The notes under the pieces are model-generated. The model worked only from the letters and a program-made list of their open reading frames with translations, was not told where the DNA came from and did not search any database. Of a DNA stretch of 8,974 nt, positions 7,031-8,974 are shown one piece after another. The first letter of the stretch is position 1; each line of letters opens with the position of its first letter. The stretch comes from Dysgonamonadaceae bacterium (GTDB lineage Bacteria > Bacteroidota > Bacteroidia > Bacteroidales > Azobacteroidaceae). Where the stretch lies: contig JAIRRK010000186.1 in NCBI GenBank assembly GCA_031256015.1, positions 1 through 8,974 of the forward strand, given 5' to 3'. The translations under genes and the position numbers were made by a program.

Positions 7031-8269
7031 ATGATGAAATTTCTATTTTCAGGTTTACTTTTGTTCTCTTTGATGTCGTTATCTGCCCAAAACAGAATGG
7101 ATGAAGTCAATTTTAAGTTTTCGGGATTTATACGAGGCGACCTTGTATACAATACCAGAGAAAGCGTTACGGCGTTAGAAGATTTGTTTTATTTATACCC
7201 GAAAGACCGTCTATACGATGAAGCGGGAAAAGATTTAAATGCTCAGATGTCTTCCGGATTTTATACCATAGCTACACGGGTAGCATTGGATGTTTCCGGA
7301 ATAAAATACGGAAACTCGGAAGTGTCCGGTAAAATAGAAGCCGACTTTGCCGCCGCCGGAGGAACAGCCGCCATGCTGAGACTTCGGTTGGCTTACCTGA
7401 AAATGGATTGGTCAAAAGCTTCGTTATGGATAGGTCAGAATTGGCATCCTTTATTCCAGACCATACAACCCGACCAATTAACATTGGCTACGGGAGCACC
7501 TTTTCAACCGTTTAATCGGAGTCCTCAAATCAGATACGATTATCGAATCAACTCATTTACTTTGAAAGCAGCCGCCGTTTATCAGTTGCAGAATAAATCG
7601 ACCGGGCCGGAAGGAAAATCAAATATTTATCAAAAGAATGCTGTTTTGCCGGAGCTGAACGGAATAATAGAATATAAAAAAACGTCAATTTGTACCGGAA
7701 TTGGAATTATTTTTTTACCTTTGAAGCCGCGTAGACAATCTTTTGTTGAAAATAAACGATATAAAGTAGATGAAAGAGTGCGCTCATTGTCATATACAGC
7801 CTATTTTCAGTACACGGAAGGTTTGTTTAAATGGGGATTGAAATCGATGTACGGACAGAATAATTCCGGTTTAAACATGTTGGGAGGATACGGTATTAAA
7901 GCCTCCGATTCAGTAACGGGAGAGAGAAAATATACCAACTTTAATTACAGTGCCTCGTGGATGAATGTTTCGTACGGCAATAAATATAAGGCAAACTTAA
8001 TGTTAGGCTATACAAAAAACTTGGGAACGGATGATAATTTACTTGAAAATTCGGAGTTATACGGAGAAGGACTGGATGTCGATAATATGTATCGCATCGG
8101 GGCGGCTTTTTCATATAATATACCTCATCTTTCGTCCGGATTGGAATACGAGTTTATATCAGCAAATTACGGAAACAAAGACTCGTTCGATTGGAACAAA
8201 GGACAATATAATTCCACACATGAAATCAAAGATCATAGAATAACGGTTGTTATTCGCTATATTTTTTAA
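7031..8269 (+). CDS. Outer-membrane porin-like beta-barrel (DcaP-like or phosphate-selective-porin-like)
   Basis: The 412-aa product has a signal peptide (about 1-19, ending SLSAQ) and then FKFSGFIRGDLVYNTRES, the kind of first strand seen in DcaP-like and related trimeric porins. Residues near 100-150 (GKIEADFAA, LRLRLAYLKMDW, LWIGQNWHPLF) fit the block in those porins where an acidic barrel strand is followed by an arginine-rich strand and a GQ-W motif. The protein ends in RYIF, a C-terminal aromatic beta-signal for insertion by the BAM machinery. Alternating polar and apolar stretches continue throughout. The substrate is unknown. An alternative start is the second ATG at 7034. The lipoprotein gene starts 38 bp downstream on the same strand, so cotranscription is likely. 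Assignment to a beta-barrel is firm; the exact family is from memory of motifs. Confidence 0.8.
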   Translation: MMKFLFSGLLLFSLMSLSAQNRMDEVNFKFSGFIRGDLVYNTRESVTALEDLFYLYPKDRLYDEAGKDLNAQMSSGFYTIATRVALDVSGIKYGNSEVSGKIEADFAAAGGTAAMLRLRLAYLKMDWSKASLWIGQNWHPLFQTIQPDQLTLATGAPFQPFNRSPQIRYDYRINSFTLKAAAVYQLQNKSTGPEGKSNIYQKNAVLPELNGIIEYKKTSICTGIGIIFLPLKPRRQSFVENKRYKVDERVRSLSYTAYFQYTEGLFKWGLKSMYGQNNSGLNMLGGYGIKASDSVTGERKYTNFNYSASWMNVSYGNKYKANLMLGYTKNLGTDDNLLENSELYGEGLDVDNMYRIGAAFSYNIPHLSSGLEYEFISANYGNKDSFDWNKGQYNSTHEIKDHRITVVIRYIF

Positions 8270-8270
8270 C

Positions 8271-8290
8271 AAACTTAAATAAACTTAAAT
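8271..8290 (+). repeat. 10-bp perfect tandem duplication
   Basis: AAACTTAAAT occurs twice head to tail in the 38-bp gap between the porin-like gene and the lipoprotein gene. It could be replication slippage in AT-rich DNA. It lies where a ribosome-binding region for the lipoprotein would be, but no function is evident. Confidence 0.6.
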
Positions 8291-8307
8291 TTTAAAATGA
8301 AGTGAAC

Positions 8308-8974
8308 ATGAAGAAGTTAATGATTTTATCAATTTTGTTTAGTATGTGTTTATCAACATCTTGTCAATCGAAAACAGAACAAGATACAGTAAAAAAAACG
8401 TATGTTCCGAGGACAACAACACCGATGGAAATTGCGTCTTTTGAGAAAATTGAATTGCAAGTGCCCGATTATGAATCGGGAGATGCCTTATTGGCAGTAG
8501 CAAAGAGAAGAAAAACCGATAGGGATTTCGCCGACAGAAACTTGTCGTTGGAGCATTTATCCGAAGTTCTTTGGATGGCAAACGGAGTGAATAGAGACGA
8601 CAACAAACGAACCGTTCCGTCGGCTATGGCTCTTTATCCCTTGAATGTTTATGCCGTTTTAGCAAATGGAATTTATCTGTACGATCCGGCAACTCACACC
8701 TTGAATCCTGTTGTGGAAGGGGATTATCGGAACATTTCCGGTTTGCAGCCGTTTGTTGAAACCGCTCCGCTTAATTTGGTTTTTATCGCTGATTACAGTC
8801 GTTACGACGGCGACCGTAAAGTTCCTGAACCTCGACGTTTGTATTTAGCCGCTTTGGATGCCGGTCACTGTACGCAAAACGTTTACATGTATTGCGCATC
8901 GGAAGGATTGAAAGCTGTTGCTCGGGTAAGTGCTCAAGAAGATGCTTTGTTGGAAGTTCTGAATTTGGATAAAA
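8308..8974 (+). CDS. Nitroreductase-family (SagB-like) lipoprotein, 3' end cut by the window
   Basis: The frame is open from ATG 8308 to the window end (222 codons plus one base). Residues 1-18 form a lipoprotein signal with Cys19 in LSTSC; the lipobox is loose, as is common in Bacteroidota. The mature part matches nitroreductase-fold flavoproteins of the SagB type: AKRRKTDRDFADRNLSLEHL (flavin-binding arginines expected in the first part), then LWMANGVNRDDNKRTVPSA, YLYDPATHTLNPVVEGDYR, and AALDAGHCTQNVYMYCASEG. Relatives that I remember end a few tens of residues later with a PVGY-like tail, so roughly 25-30 residues are missing here. Such proteins bind FMN and reduce or oxidise small molecules, but the substrate is unknown and their place in the envelope is unusual for the fold. 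An upstream ATG at 8297 runs into a stop after one codon, which settles the start at 8308. Confidence 0.88.
   Translation, partial: MKKLMILSILFSMCLSTSCQSKTEQDTVKKTYVPRTTTPMEIASFEKIELQVPDYESGDALLAVAKRRKTDRDFADRNLSLEHLSEVLWMANGVNRDDNKRTVPSAMALYPLNVYAVLANGIYLYDPATHTLNPVVEGDYRNISGLQPFVETAPLNLVFIADYSRYDGDRKVPEPRRLYLAALDAGHCTQNVYMYCASEGLKAVARVSAQEDALLEVLNLDK

Noticed and set aside
8339..8581. Minus-strand 80-codon open frame at the right end
   Set aside because: It is antisense to the nitroreductase-fold lipoprotein, whose frame shows family motifs and a signal sequence.

Overview
The window looks like the chromosome of a Type IX secretion (T9SS) bearing member of the Bacteroidales (Bacteroidota). 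Three things point there: the porU and porV genes, the near absence of Shine-Dalgarno sequences with TAnnTTTG-type -7 promoter elements instead, and the closest remembered relatives of most proteins (Porphyromonas, Parabacteroides and Bacteroides-like). The genus cannot be fixed from sequence alone. All full genes are intact. No rRNA, tRNA, insertion sequence or CRISPR is visible.

Layout: positions 1-40 are an unassigned GC-rich stub. Positions 58-356 are 13 exactly 23-bp tandem units, with a degenerate edge on either side, in which two sets of palindromes alternate. The array ends just short of the ispF stop codon. From 368 to 6105, all on the minus strand, lies a likely four-gene operon. 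In transcription order it holds a fumarylacetoacetate-hydrolase-family enzyme, porU (T9SS sortase), porV (T9SS outer-membrane shuttle) and ispF (isoprenoid synthesis), with gaps of 2, 51 and 3 bp. Upstream on the same strand is a DUF554 membrane protein (6243-6929). Divergent from it on the plus strand are an outer-membrane porin-like beta-barrel (7031-8269) and a nitroreductase-fold lipoprotein that runs off the window end (8308-8974).

How the genes fit together: PorV receives T9SS cargo in the outer membrane and presents it to PorU, which cleaves the C-terminal sorting domain and joins the cargo to a lipopolysaccharide. IspF makes a precursor of the isoprenoids that include the undecaprenyl carrier used to build such polymers, so its place in the operon is plausible but the functional link is inference. 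The FAH-family enzyme is probably a housekeeping acylpyruvase or oxaloacetate-handling enzyme that happens to lead the transcript. The porin and nitroreductase-lipoprotein pair looks like a separate envelope module of unknown job.

The feature that ordinary gene content does not explain is the 23-bp array. Its units vary, but several changes are paired so that the dyad symmetry is kept, which suggests selection on a hairpin or on a symmetric protein-binding site.
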